Positions 35,118 to 46,566 of a stretch of DNA of 64,000 nt are shown here, piece by piece. The position numbers were made by a program, and so were the translations under genes. The stretch covers positions 8,178,939 to 8,242,938 of the forward strand of contig NC_135018.1 in the NCBI RefSeq assembly GCF_051020955.1, in the 5' to 3' direction. Positions within the stretch are counted from its first letter, which is position 1; each line of letters opens with the position of its first letter. The stretch is from Megalopta genalis (taxonomy: Eukaryota; Arthropoda; Insecta; Hymenoptera; Halictidae). The notes beneath the pieces were generated by a model. That model ran no database searches, was not told the origin of the DNA, and saw only the letters and a program-made list of their open reading frames with translations.

Positions 35118-35636
35118 TACGGTGTACAGTGTATACTATATAAAATATACAGTATCTCGCTGTCTATCGAGAGATACCGGAAACTGGTTGTTCCGCGAGG
35201 GAAATCGGCAGTTTTAAGACTATCCGTTTCCATACGTGAAAATAATCCGCGAATAAATCTCACGAGATGTCACGAAACTTTTCGAATATCACCTGTTGGC
35301 TTCGCAGGTGTTGATGCCGGATAAAGTTGAGGTTAGGGGCGTGTTCCTCCACTCGATTCGGGATCGGGACACCGACCGGGACCCTCGGCTACGAGATTAT
35401 TACACGCTCCGAAAAATCTTCGAATTCAACAGCCACTTTTCTTTCCGGGAAAACACGTTCGCGAGAACTTACGACCTCGCCGCGAATGCTCTTTCGGATG
35501 GCACATCGAGTGCTCTTGTGTTTTAATTTCGATCCTTGTCCCTTTCTGTCAACTTGCCACCCTCTTCGCTGTTGTTTCTCTCTCGAAGCAAGCGGGCAAA
35601 TAGAAATTTAGGGAAACTTGGTGGAAGATACATCTA

Positions 35637-35846
35637 ACACTGGAACTACCGAGCCCTAAACGCGACTGACGTATATCGTTTTATAACAATACCAAGACTG
35701 GATTTATGTCAACTTCGTATGATTGTTATTTTAATCTCGATACTTCAATAAAGAAGTGTACCTAAAAATTTCTCCTAGAAATATTTGTATAAAAACAGGA
35801 ACTGTGAAAGAAAATATCAGAAACCAGTCATTTTGACTGGCTATTG
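35637..35846. mobile_element. TTAACACTGGAAC-family MITE (~210 bp)
   Basis: The left terminus is CACTGGAACTACCGAGCCC, flanked by CTAA where TTAA is expected. The right end, CAGTCATTTTGACTGGCTAT followed by TG, is flanked by TTAA (35847-35850). The interior CGCGACTGACGTATAT and GGAACTGTGAAAGAAA stretches match the element at 57287-57494. Confidence 0.7.
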
Positions 35847-36599
35847 TTAAATATTATTCCTCTTTCGTTGATGCTCGATACTCTATGCAAAGATAATTTA
35901 CTTAAAACTGTGTGTACTAAATGCTTTTTATTAAAACTGTCCGCGTTTTAATAAAAAAAAACCTAACCACGCAAGTAAAACCCAATTAAGCAAAGCATTC
36001 TTTGATATAAGAATACCAAAACGAGTTTTTATATTATAGTTTAACATCTTCTCGATATATATAATTTCAAATCATCATATTTCAAATTAACCCGAAAGTA
36101 ATTTAAAAACTTTCCATTCACATGAGGTTGCTCGTAATCTCGGAAGTTCTCGCGTTGTTTGAAATTGTATAATACAAATTTGCGTAAACAGAACGCAAAG
36201 TCGATAAACTCGTGTAGCGTTAAAAAGTGAATCTGCGAGTGTTTTAGGATTCGTTAATCTATCTTTCATCAGATTGCTTCTTTTGTATCACTTTACATCG
36301 AGGAAATGTCAGGAACGATTGAAAGTAAATAAAAAGTCACCGTTGCCTGGTAGAAGATCCATTTAGTTCCAGTTAGAAGCATCTTTATAGTCGCCAGCGT
36401 TTGCCCCGACAATATCGATGGATTCTAATTTCTGATCAATATTTGCAAGCTGCGGGTACGAGGTTACATGCTTTTAAAGCGCGCCACTCGCTGTTTTAAT
36501 ACAATTTTATAACCCGATGGATCGTTAAAGCGCATCCGCGTTTCAAAGCAGAGTCTTCTTCAAAGAATGTTGAAAAAATTGTTGACGTTGTATAACTTA

Positions 36600-36727
36600 A
36601 CTTTTCAATTTTAATAAAATACATGGCATGGCAGTCAAAGTGTTAAGTCATACGAAATGGAAATACCGTGAGCCAGAAAAACCATTTCGAATACATGGTT
36701 AAAACGGCTTCGAGTGCAAAGGGTTAA
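36600..36727. mobile_element. Two adjacent TTAA-element end fragments
   Basis: GGCAGTCAAAGTG lies before TTAA (36643-36646), and CTTCGAGTGCAAAGGG before TTAA (36724-36727). Both resemble piggyBac-type right ends. The second (complement CCCTTTGCACTCGAAG) resembles the orphan end near 29,935. No partners were found. Confidence 0.4.
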
Positions 36728-36812
36728 CATTTTCTACCAAGTTCTCAATTCTCACTAAAATAGTGTCTCACAGGTTAACGAGCGTATTATTAGCGACTTA
36801 ACGTTGGCTTAC

Positions 36813-37030
36813 GTTTAGGTTGTTTATGGTTAAGATCATGTGGGTCTTGTAGAAGGGTTTCTCCGGCGTGGTGGTGACACTGTATTTGGCCGCGTTCTGA
36901 ATCATTACCCCGTCCTCCCTGGTCCAGTAATTCAAAGAAATTGGATGAGCCTCGGTGAAGCATTCCAGCGTGACTGCGTAGCCCAAGGGCGCGCCGACCA
37001 ATTGGTGCGGGATCCACAGCATGGGGATAA
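36813..37030 (-). CDS. DIP/lachesin-like Ig cell-adhesion protein, exon with start of Ig3
   Basis: This 218-bp minus-strand exon has acceptor TTTTCTCGTTGCAG at its start and donor GTAAGC at its end. It enters in phase 1 (two bases complete a split Val codon) and then has exactly 72 codons, leaving in phase 0. It begins IPMLWIPHQLVGAPLGYAVT, then LECFTEAHPISLNYWTRED, and ends MILTINNLN. This is the A-E strand part of the third Ig domain: first disulfide Cys in LEC, core Trp in NYW. NQLVGA.-like and E..P.S.NYW motifs are characteristic of DIP and lachesin Ig3. Joined to 33107-33182 it gives a 97-residue Ig domain with both Cys. Which DIP paralogue it is cannot be settled here. Ig1, Ig2 and the signal peptide must lie at higher coordinates; none was found up to 64,000. 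Confidence 0.93.
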
Positions 37031-37344
37031 CTGCAACGAGAAAAGTGATTGATTGGCTCATAAATGTTCCAATTACTAGCGATACAAGCCGGACCCCGGG
37101 ATCGATAACCGTTCCCCGCCGATAAATCTCGGCCCGCCGAAACACGCGTCTCTGTACCTCGCGGCTCCGAGCTCTCTTCTCGAGCTAGACAAAACGCTCG
37201 CACGTATCATGCAAACAATTTTCTTGGCTCCACCGGACATCGTACTGTCCGGTCATTTGCCTCGTTCATCCGATAACCAACGCTTCGAGTCAGCCGACAA
37301 TTTCGTCGAATCAAAGTTTTATAATAATAATGCTAAACATTCAT
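37031..37344 (-). other. Upstream intron sequence of the DIP-like gene
   Basis: Open frame continues upstream of the exon on the minus strand through the acceptor, but this part has no Ig motif and is taken as intron. GC-rich to about 37,270. Confidence 0.6.
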
Positions 37345-37863
37345 TTGTATATACAACGCGACTCCCATTAATATTCGGACACCTTTTTTAAAACGCAATA
37401 ACTTTTTTAGAACTGGCCTAAACGACTTGAATTTCTTTCATTTGATAGAAGTACCATAATTGGAATGCTTCTTTTAAATTTTACTATTACTTAGAATGAC
37501 AAAAGAGAATAAAAAAGAAACTCTCATTTCTTAACTTTTTTATTCAAGCTTATAACGAAAATTTAAGAAATGCGTCTCGTAGATCTCGGTGATTTGATAA
37601 TAATGCATAACATATGCATGTTGAAAATTTCATCGAAATCGATCGACCTTGGTATGAGCTGTTAACAATTAAAGAGATGCTTTAGTGTTTTCTTCAGAAC
37701 GAACAGTACGATGACGTTGCTTGCTAACTTCATCTGCGAGTGGACTTTCTTCAAATTTCTTAATTATTCTTTGGATTTGCATGTTTGACGGACAGTTTTC
37801 TCTTCCATATTCTGCACGAGGTTCTCTTCCAACTTCTGCATAACTGTCACCAAAATTTCTACT
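37345..37863 (-). mobile_element. Tc1/mariner-superfamily relic with transposase N-terminus
   Basis: The left end region reads ATTCGGACACCTTTTTTAAA then ACGCAATAACTTTTTTA, the layout of Tc1-like termini, though the CAGT tip is decayed. The transposase remnant at 37669-37863 runs toward this end on the minus strand. The far end is not recognisable. Confidence 0.6.
37669..37863 (-). pseudogene. Transposase N-terminal (HTH) fragment
   Basis: The minus-strand frame reads AEYGRENCPSNMQIQRIIKK, then FEESPLADEVSKQRHRTVRS, EENTKASL and a stop. This fits the helix-turn-helix and linker region of a mariner/Tc1-like transposase, where a NAPS...I..II.KFEE pattern is followed by RTVRTEEN. No catalytic part follows. 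It may be the same kind of element whose C-terminal part survives at 27765-28051, but the two do not overlap, so this cannot be shown. Confidence 0.68.
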
Positions 37864-38483
37864 AATTTTTAATAATGAAAACGTTTCTACTTGTCAAATG
37901 TAAAATTATACATGCTAATTCGGTACAACAAATTTAAATGGCGAGAAATTTCGAAGGAACATTAAGAAATGCAGGCAAAACGACTGGACGGCACGGATTC
38001 GCCGAGAAAATCCATCCGATGTCATTCCCCGCTCCGACAAGGTTCGTAAAGGATTACGAAAAATTGCACCATCCGCGAGAATCAGAATGCCGGTCTCCTG
38101 AACAATAAAATTTACGATAATCTAGTCGCGTATCCATCGGCCTGTTTAGTCGAACATTGAAACCAGGTCGCGGCTCCGGACGGCTGAGAATTTTGAACGG
38201 CCCCCACACGATATGCTCATCATTTCCGAGACATTAAATCTCGGAAGATAAATTGCGTAGACTTAACTATGCCGGGCGTAGAGTGGCTCCAATAAAAAAG
38301 TCATTTCGCCGCGACGAATGGTTTTCCATGAGCGTCTCTCCCTGGCCCCTGATAATGCCTCCACGGGCTCGGGAGTGCTTCAATTTAACTTGAACCTCGT
38401 AACAATACACCTAGCGTCTTCGAACTTTCACGGGGAACTTCCGGCCATATTTTTTCAGGCGGTCCAGGTGCGGGGAGGCAGGG

Positions 38484-38521
38484 GTAAAAAAGAAAGGGAG
38501 AAAGAGAGAAAGAGAGAGAGG
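38484..38521. repeat. GA/GAAA-rich microsatellite
   Basis: About 38 bp of purine repeat. Confidence 0.85.
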
Positions 38522-39175
38522 GCCGATTTAACCATCGCCCCGCTCTCGGGGACATTCGCGACAGGAATGGCAATGAAACCGGTGCCGTCTCGGAGCCTAA
38601 GCAACGCGTGAACAGCACCAGGAAGAATGGTCACGCATCGGGAAGATCTGAACGCGAGCGGACTCCATCATGCTATCGAGGGAAAGATGAGAGTGCGGAA
38701 CGCTTAAGCGGATTTTCAATTTCCACGGAATTGCTTAGCAAAGTTTTAATTGCATCTATGATGGAAGTTCGTGGAGCTTTTAAAGAAATCACCGCGGCCC
38801 TCTGTCCTCGATCTTAATATGAATTTAAGAGCATCATCTTCGAAACTGCAACGAGGTGTCTTCCCACCGCGAGCCTTTCTACCTTCGCGGAATGTTCGCA
38901 GAATGAGAGGAAATTGTTTTCGTTTCGGCTCGTAGTTTTAGCGCGGCTGTGCGCCGTCTGTTATTATCGCATAGTTTTCATTTTCGATGGTACATCGATC
39001 AGGATTTTAGCGAAATTTTGATACCTAATATTTCATCAAATTTCAAGTCCCGTCGAAGTTTGCTAATTTTCCTCTCTATGATCACCACGAAGGAAACTGC
39101 TAAATCCTAGCATCAATTTATAACTATCGTCACTTCCTGTTTCGTTACGTAGACCGTTGATGAAAATTCCAGAAA

Positions 39176-39345
39176 ATAATTTGCGTAACGTGCATATCGT
39201 GTATTGCATATTGCATACTACGTATTGTATATTCCTTAACCGCGTATTGCGTACTGCGTATTGCGTACTGCGTATTGCGTATTGCATATCGCGTATTCCG
39301 TATTTCATGTTGCGTATTGTATATTGCATACCGTATATTTGTTTG
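39176..39345. repeat. Heptamer minisatellite TATTGCG / GTATTGC
   Basis: About 20 imperfect 7-bp units around GCGTATT and GCATATT, with a 14-bp superunit GCGTACTGCGTATT near the centre. Because 7 is not a multiple of 3, both strands stay open with a 7-residue period, giving misleading repetitive frames (39063-39329 minus, 39157-39405 plus). Confidence 0.88.
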
Positions 39346-40357
39346 TATGTACTATATGGCAGTCAAAGGGTGATTCGAACGTTAATAGTCAGTTGTCCAG
39401 TATAGCGAAGATATAGCGAGTGTCGTACGGTGAAAATGTCCGTCTCGTTATGTATATCGATTTGCTGTCTCTCCGTATTGTGCTGTTGACATATTATATT
39501 AAATTCATTTGCTATAGAAATTCTGCCTCACAATCACCGTCGATTGCTTATTATCCAGAGTTGTTGTCTTGTACTCTTAAAAACAATTTGAATTTTCGAT
39601 TGAATCGTTGCTGCATCGACGCTTGGAACTTTCAACGAAATAAGCTGAATTGGAACGTGTGCGTGAAAACCGATGGAATCCGTTCATACCGCGCATAACT
39701 AGAAATTTCGGCTGTGCTGTATTCACCCCCGGCAGATGTATTATCCTGTTAGATGTTATTTAATTTTGATTCAGCCGCGCCCAGCTTCAAATATTGTGCG
39801 AAAAAATCTCTGATTTTTTGGGCGACACTGAACGAAGACAGATGTACAATGGCGTTCAGATACGGTAAAGGGTTTTAAAATTTAAATAAAGATCCTTCGT
39901 CGAATGGCTTCAGGAAGCAACTTTCACCCCTCTCATTCCACGGGGAATTATATGGCTCCCTATCTCGCCTTTAACAGCAACTGCGAGCCTGATTTTCTTG
40001 ATCCTTTAAGGTTCTATGGGCTATGTTTTATTTAAGGATCGCGAGAACTCTTGAAAGCTTATCTTTGATGCTGGTGCATGCACGATAAACTATTTATGCT
40101 ATTAAATGTGGGTCTCCTCTGTCCCGTATCCTCGAATATCCTGAGTCTAAAGATTTTAATGACACAGCGGGTAAGGTAAATGTCCTAGCAATTCGATAAC
40201 AATTTACATTTTCATTGATATTGAGCTTTCTACTATTAATTTAATTATTGTTAAAACTAGATAATATCTTCCAAATGTTTCATTTTAGAAGATTGACTTT
40301 CTCAAACGGTGTTTTCAATCGTAGGATATATACATATACTAGAAAATATGTTACAAC

Positions 40358-40593
40358 CAGACTGCGGATTTTTATGCAAAATAAAAATTGTCTGTGTGAA
40401 TTTTATAAAATGGAAAATAAATAGCAAGTTCTCTCTTTTTTCAGTAATTTTAATAAGTTAAAAATAATAACATCGACATTTTTATATTCTTTACATACAT
40501 TCTTTTTATATTCTTTACACACATATAATACATTTTATCATTTTTAATCGCAACTACTCAATCCTGGCATAAATACATAAAATCCGCAGTCTA
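40358..40593. mobile_element. hAT-like MITE, CAGACTGCGGATTT family, copy 3 (236 bp)
   Basis: This is the best-preserved member. The left end is CAGACTGCGGATTTTTATGC; the complement of the right end is TAGACTGCGGATTTTATGTA. Flanking 8-mers GTTACAAC (40350-40357) and GTTATAAT (40594-40601) differ at two positions, consistent with an old 8-bp hAT target duplication. Confidence 0.82.
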
Positions 40594-40601
40594 GTTATAA
40601 T

Positions 40602-42172
40602 ATTATACGAGGTAGTTCAAAAATCGTCCGTTTAATGTATGCCTTTAATAATTCTCCTAAGAAGATCTGCTTATTTCTTAAGCATACAATTTTTTAATTC
40701 GTATTTTACATTTTTGCCTTAAGTGAGATATTGGAAAATACATTGAAAAATTGATATTCGATATATTGAAAAATTAATGTGACTATCAACCAGTATAGCG
40801 CAGTTCTCCAGTTTTTGGACAATTTGCCTTTGACCTCTGTATTTTTTATTATTCCAGTTCAAGACGATTTCACGAAATTTATAAATGAAAATCCATAACA
40901 TTAAGTTTTGATTGCATTTCGTCCAATTATACACCGAATTAGAAACTCGTTAAATATTTAACTTATTAGAATATAACCTCAATTTTTTCGTAGAAACGTT
41001 CACTCAGACTTACGGAAAATGCCAAAAGTGTTCTGTATCAAATAGTTAATTTTAAACTGTACTGTAATTCTTAATTCTGTTCGTATTTCACAGTTAATCT
41101 TATCACGAATTTTTAATAATATTCTATATTTATTCGGATTCGGAATTCTATTAATCTTTCCTATTAATGATAACATGCAATATTTTTCTCCATTCTGATA
41201 AAAATTATATCTTTCTATTCGATGTTCTCATCGTGTGTTTACTATATGAATTAATTGTAAACTTTTTTGTAATCACACATTGTAGTTTGTTTACTGTACA
41301 CGTTTCAGTTCAATCAAATAATTGAACGATAAATGCCTGCAGTACCATGTCCAATCACCAGATAATTTATCTTAATGCATAAATGATTTCACACATTGTT
41401 CCCACTGTTCATCGAATTCGGAACAATTCTAGTCTGAATATTTTAGAAGCAAAGGGCAACGCTTGATTCGCAATTCATTGTATGATTTTTATGACTACAG
41501 CGAGAGATGACCTTGTGGCAGTTCAATTTATATTTGTTACGGAAACAATGAAGACACCTGTGATGAGAATGATTTTGGATTTATCGGATGCATTGGATTT
41601 ATAATTGATGCTTTCGTGCCCGGTTTTCATAGCAATGAAAGTATAAATTTGATTATCTGATTTTGTTCGTCGGCACAGACTTCTATAATTTATCAGTTGT
41701 ATCCTTCTAAGAGAAATCTTGGCGACGCGCGAAACAAATATCGCGATTTAAATTGGAGTGCATTCGACACCGACGCCGCGGGAACGGGAAACGAAAAGTG
41801 ATACGGTGGCAAGTGGATGTAAATTACCTGGAAATTTAAATAAACATCCCCCTCGAATTGCTTCGGGGAACAAAGTGCATTCCTTTGAGCCTTCCTCCTT
41901 TATTCCACCACTTCCATTGATTCTCCCTACCCACACTCTGCTCGAATTGCTTTCGTTTTCTACTGTCTTCGACGCTCGCGTGAAAAACTGTTACAGGGTT
42001 GCTCGCTCAAACAGAACCATCGGCATCGTTACTTTCACCTCGCGGACGCTAATCTTTCTTTCTCGCGGCGGATGAAATTTGGCAGACACTAGCAGACTAT
42101 TTTGTAGACATTTCCGTTCCATATTGGAAATAAAAGCTGGTATAAGTTTTTGAGTTACATGCTTATTTCACG
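40602..42172. other. AT-rich spacer
   Basis: No gene recognised. TACGAGGTAGTTCAAAAAT at about 40,607-40,625 resembles a mariner-type terminus, but no partner was found. The frame 41758-42075 has no known motif. Confidence 0.45.
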
Positions 42173-42174
42173 TA

Positions 42175-42582
42175 CAGTCGGTGTACAAAGTATTCGTACA
42201 CCTTTCAAAATGGAACAACCTTTTTCATAATTTGACCAAGCGATCGAAATATTTTTGGGATGTTAGAGAGATTTAGTTTACTAGACAACAGCAACAAAAT
42301 TGTTCGCAAAAGTTGCAATTGGTTGGCATAATGGAAGAATTAAAAACTGATGTTTTTCTTCAACTTTTTTACCTGGGCCCACAACGACAATTTAAAGAAT
42401 GCCTTTTATAGATTTCGACTCTAACGCGGTCAAAACGACCGCATTCTTATTCACAATTTTGCAAACTTCGGAGACTCTTTCATGAAAAATGCTCCAATGA
42501 ATTACATTATTGAAGCAAGTTTTATAATAAAAGAACTTCACAAAATCTAAATATTACTATTATTATATTGGTAGGTGTACTG
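42175..42582. mobile_element. Tc1-like non-autonomous element (~408 bp)
   Basis: TA (42173-42174) precedes CAGTCGGTGTACAAAGTATT and CGTACACCTTTCAAAATGG, typical of a Tc1-like left end. The complement of the right end reads CAGTACACCTACC, which can be read as the same terminus with about 18 bp deleted. No transposase frame remains. Confidence 0.6.
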
Positions 42583-42584
42583 TT

Positions 42585-43482
42585 AAATTGCTGAAGTTGT
42601 TTTTAGCACCGATACCTCCGGAAAGCTGCTAACAGGGCACGATAATTGGCTTCTCTATCCAATTTAATTCCATCTCTAACAAACAGCCCTCCTGGCTGTC
42701 GAAAAAAATTATCGGATCGGCGCTGCGGAGTAATGTAAACATCGTGAGCCAGTTGTCTCGGCCGTGCCGTGTGCGGAAGACAGCGAGGAAAAAAGAAGCG
42801 TCTGAGGGTGTGAAACATCGAACGGCAGCGCCCGTCGAAAGGTTTCGTATACCAGGCCTCGTTCTTGCAATAAGGATCCAAGGTATCACGCTCGACCCCC
42901 TCCCTTGCCTCCCTTTGCAAACCATTCCACCGCCGCGCCGGCATTGCCATCCCTTGCTGCCTCGGCCCCTCTCACTCTCAGACGAAATGTTTTGCATTTT
43001 AAGAAGGTGTCGGATATCCTTTGCGCTATTCGAAGACAGCACGCCCTGCCTCCGTTGCTGGCCGGCTGGCATCGGGAGCCGGGGCCAGGAGGGGTGAGAA
43101 AACAGGGCTGGAGCAGGGGCGGGACAGGGAAAGGGACGAGAAGAGCCTCCCCTAAAATCCAAAGTAATTCACGAGCCTGTATTACGTGCCAGGACACTCT
43201 CGCTGGGATACGCCGGGAAATCGGAGAGCTTCCGCGACAATCCGCTCGGTCGTTTAACAGCCTACTAGATTTCGTCGATGATTTCGTGGATTTGATATAC
43301 GGCCGCCGCCGAGTGAATAACTACACGCGGCCCGTTTCTGCTTTCGCAGTGTCTGATGTTCGCAGTTTGCTGTCCCGGCATTCTCAGCTTCTTAGGCATG
43401 TGCATTTTCGATGGAAATATCACGACTCTTTTGAGTTGTAAACATTTCTCGTATTCCGAAATTAATAAATAAATTCCGAATT
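42585..43482. other. GC-rich block, no gene recognised
   Basis: Open frames cover both strands at 42603-43441, the longest 178 codons. I see no domain, signal peptide or exon-like codon pattern that favours one of them. Confidence 0.4.
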
Positions 43483-43486
43483 TTAA

Positions 43487-43929
43487 CACATTACGGACGG
43501 CTCACGAGATATCTCGTTTTTAGCAAATTGAACGTTGCGGACGGGTCACGAGATATCTCGTTTTCATGTTTTTTTTTATTTAATCGGCAACTTAAGCAAC
43601 CAGCCGCAAATATTTCTGTTACGTAACCATGGTAACGAAGCCTCTCGCATTCCTAAGTAATTTTAGAGAAACAAATGAATCATTCCAAATGTCACACTCT
43701 AAATCAATATTCAAATTTGTATAATAAATAATAGTTAAAATGTAAAAAATCTTATATAATAAACAGATATATAAACTATGTATATATAGTATTATTTAAG
43801 AATACTAAATGCACAAATTAGAAATGTGCGTATCCGCTTCCTGTTACTTGCCAAGCATGTTTTTGGAGCGTTCGAAAATGTGCGGTCTTTGAGGGCGTGT
43901 TGAACGCGCAGAGCCCCATCCGCAATGTG
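43487..43929. mobile_element. TTAA-flanked MITE, CACATTGCGGACGG family, copy B (443 bp)
   Basis: TTAA lies at 43483-43486 and 43930-43933. It is collinear with copy A at 26088-26549 in the same orientation, with about six substitutions, a 27-bp deletion near 43,690 and two small indels. Confidence 0.92.
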
Positions 43930-44067
43930 TTAATAAATATACAGCGGAGATCTCGTGCGTTTACGATGAAAACGATCAACGAAATTTAATCCCGTCCTAA
44001 TTTTTCCAACTTAATATGCACACCGTGCGTGTCACATCGACGCTATCGACAGAAACCTCAATTTCTG

Positions 44068-44541
44068 GTTTTTAAACAAATAAATAATAATAACTGAGAA
44101 GTAATAAATAAATCCATTCTACTAACAAGTAACGAACCTTTAATACACGCTGCGATAAATGTAAAAAAGCAGTTTGTCCGGCAAATCGTTTCATTCTATG
44201 CAAAAAGTATGAAGCAGATATTTGTGTTCCACTTTAGTTTCGATAAATATTTTGTAAAACAAATTGTTTGCCCCTTATAAAACCAACAGAATAAATGGCA
44301 AACGATTTATTTTACTAAATATTTATCGTAAATAATGAAGAACGTGTTTCCAGGGTATTTTCTTCCATAACTTTCGCATAGAATCAAACGATGTGCCGAA
44401 CAAACTGCTTTCTTTTTTGCATTTATCGCAGCTTGTACTATGTACATTTGCGTTAACTCGTTCGGTATCTATTAAAGGTTTGTTACTATCAGAAAAAAGG
44501 ATTTATTTACTATTCATTATTTATTATTATTTATTTAAAAG
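44068..44541. mobile_element. Foldback element with ~200-bp arms
   Basis: 'taaataataataa', 'taaataaatcc', 'gtaacgaacctttaata', 'ctgcgataaatgtaaaaaag' and 'tcgtttcattctatgc' on the left have inverted counterparts in order on the right, leaving a centre near 44,275. The ends are not sharply defined. The arm sequence 'aaggatttatttacta' resembles part of the element at 52582-53279, suggesting a shared family. Confidence 0.75.
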
Positions 44542-44544
44542 CAA

Positions 44545-46083
44545 GAAATATTGGCGTCTCTAACAGAATCATATATTCTGACACTTGAAAACAGTGGCAA
44601 ACTGAGACCAGGAAGGGGCGAGGATTAAAAGAGGGTTAAAACAGAGATTATTAGAATTCTTTAATTGCCTCCTGATGCTTCGATTGTGTTCTGCATTGCG
44701 AGACTCGCGCGTCCCCCTGTCGAATTTTGCACTGGAATAGTTCGAAGTTAACTAACTACGAATCGACACATGCTAAAACGTTTCTGTCGAAAGGTATTGC
44801 TTCAAATAGTTGACGAAATAAGTCAAGAAAAACATCGATCAATCCTCCTTTTTTCTTTCGAAGAAAATGAAGTTCTTCATGGTTTCGATAAGGAAATCGT
44901 GGATTCCAGGAGGTTCCAGGAAGCCTCTGCGAGAAAAAGTAATTTTCTCCAGCAGAAATAATATCGGCCGGGAGGCGAGTTTTTTGCAATTAATTTGAAT
45001 CAATCGTAGCATACATTTAACTGCCAGTAGTCAGCCGTGGTAATATTTCAGTTGTACAACGATACCGTCCCGCGAACACGCGGAAACGAACGATAGTGGG
45101 TGGGGGATGGGAGGGGGAGAGGACGAGGGAGATGAAAAGGGGCTTTAAATCCATTTAATTGCGTATTAATTCGCCTTCGTATGTTTTTTGCCTCTTTCAT
45201 TCCGCTTTGATCGATTTGCCTTTCGCATCTGGTCCCGTGGAAAATGTTGTAATTAGCTTAATTGCTTCCAAGTGCAATCGTATCGGGCTCAAAGTGATTG
45301 TATTGAAAAGAAAAATGTTTTCAAGCATCAGCGTTCATTAGCGAGCGCTTCTGTTGAACCGTTTCAATCGCCAAGGTCTCGACGTCGCTTCAAGAATCAC
45401 GCCTCACACACGTGTGCTGATCGGAATGGACAACATTTTCAGCATCATCCAGGATGAACGTACGTTAATCAATCGCGCGGTAATTATTCCATTTTGGGCC
45501 CGCATTGTCTTACAATTTTCTACTTAGTTTCACATACCCTTTTCATTAATGTAAAAATATTGTATAAAATTTTACACATTTATAATGTTAATATAATTCT
45601 TCAAATTTTATACATTCCGATTACAAAGTTTCAAATGACTTTCGAATCTCGATAAAAAAGCAATTACAGAAAAATATCAATTATGACGACGTATGTTACA
45701 TTGCATTATAGTCGTGGTAATTGATCATTAATTATTAATTGCTTCGTAATTCAAATACTTTTTAATTATAATATCTTGAATAATTAATTTGTAATTCTGC
45801 ACAATTCTGCGATCTTACAACTTTCGTTCGGAACATTTTTCTGTAGAAAAAACGGTGTTCGAATAATTTAGATAGGCAGATCTGCGTGGTTAACAAGATG
45901 TTCTGTGTAAAAAAGACGACTATTTACGAGTCGGACATGTTCCGATGTTCTGTATGTACGTGTATGAAGCGGTTGAACCTAAAGGATGCTTGCGTTTACA
46001 TACATTGGTGACAGCTCGTTTCAAGAATTGTCGATGTTATGCGATGTCCACGGGATATGCAGTATTTTCGGCCGTTTGGCCAT
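44545..46083. other. Spacer
   Basis: No gene recognised; strongly AT-rich at 45,500-45,850. Confidence 0.45.
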
Positions 46084-46091
46084 GTTTGCAG

Positions 46092-46558
46092 CAGGAACTT
46101 TATATCGGTATGATTTTGATACCGGTATTATACCGCCAAAGCTATACCGTAACCGATATAATACCGAAACATCAATACCTTTATAATACCGGAACCGATA
46201 TACCACGGAGAATCGAAATAAATACCGGTATTATTTCAATATTCCGTTCGGATATGAGTTATTAAAGAGTAAAGTGGCGAGTCTTCAGGCTCTTTTTATA
46301 TAATCTGGCTTTTATAAGGTATATTCTAAAGTCAGTAAAAATAACAACGATAAGAAAATAATATCGGTTATTGACCTTTGCTTAAAAGAATCTTAAAAAT
46401 GATAATGAAATCTAATATCGGGAAAATATAGGCAAATATAGATAAATACAGGTAAATGTACCGGTATTCTTGAATTTCGGTTTCTATAAGGGTTATGAAG
46501 GTACAACCGAAAATTACCGATATAATACTGGTATTTTCCATTTTGATATGAATCCCTG
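46092..46558. mobile_element. hAT-like MITE with CCGGTAT subterminal repeats (467 bp)
   Basis: The left end is CAGGAACTTTATATCGG and the complement of the right end is CAGGGATTCATATCAAAATG, with imperfect 8-bp flanks GTTTGCAG (46084-46091) and GTTTGAAA (46559-46566). Many copies of ATACCGGTATTATACCG-like motifs in both orientations lie inside both ends, as expected for transposase-binding subterminal repeats in hAT elements. No transposase. Confidence 0.62.
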
Positions 46559-46566
46559 GTTTGAAA

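Larger units (their letters stand above)
33183..36812 (-). other. Intron of the DIP-like gene (3,630 bp)
   Basis: Bounded by donor GTAAGC (complement of 36807-36812) and acceptor TTTCCAG (complement of 33183-33189); both phases are 0. It holds a decayed TTAA MITE (33336), a long AT microsatellite (33461-33757), a foldback element (34368-35117) and another TTAACACTGGA-family MITE (35637-35846). No other gene was recognised. Confidence 0.88.
37864..40349. other. Spacer with simple repeats
   Basis: No gene recognised. Contains a GA-rich tract (38484-38521) and a 7-bp minisatellite (39176-39345). The TGGCAGTCAAAGGG motif near 39,357 resembles the TTAA-element end at 36,630. Confidence 0.45.

Noticed and set aside
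40607..40625. TACGAGGTAGTTCAAAAAT as a mariner-type end
   Set aside because: No inverted partner within about 1.5 kb; one short match is not enough.
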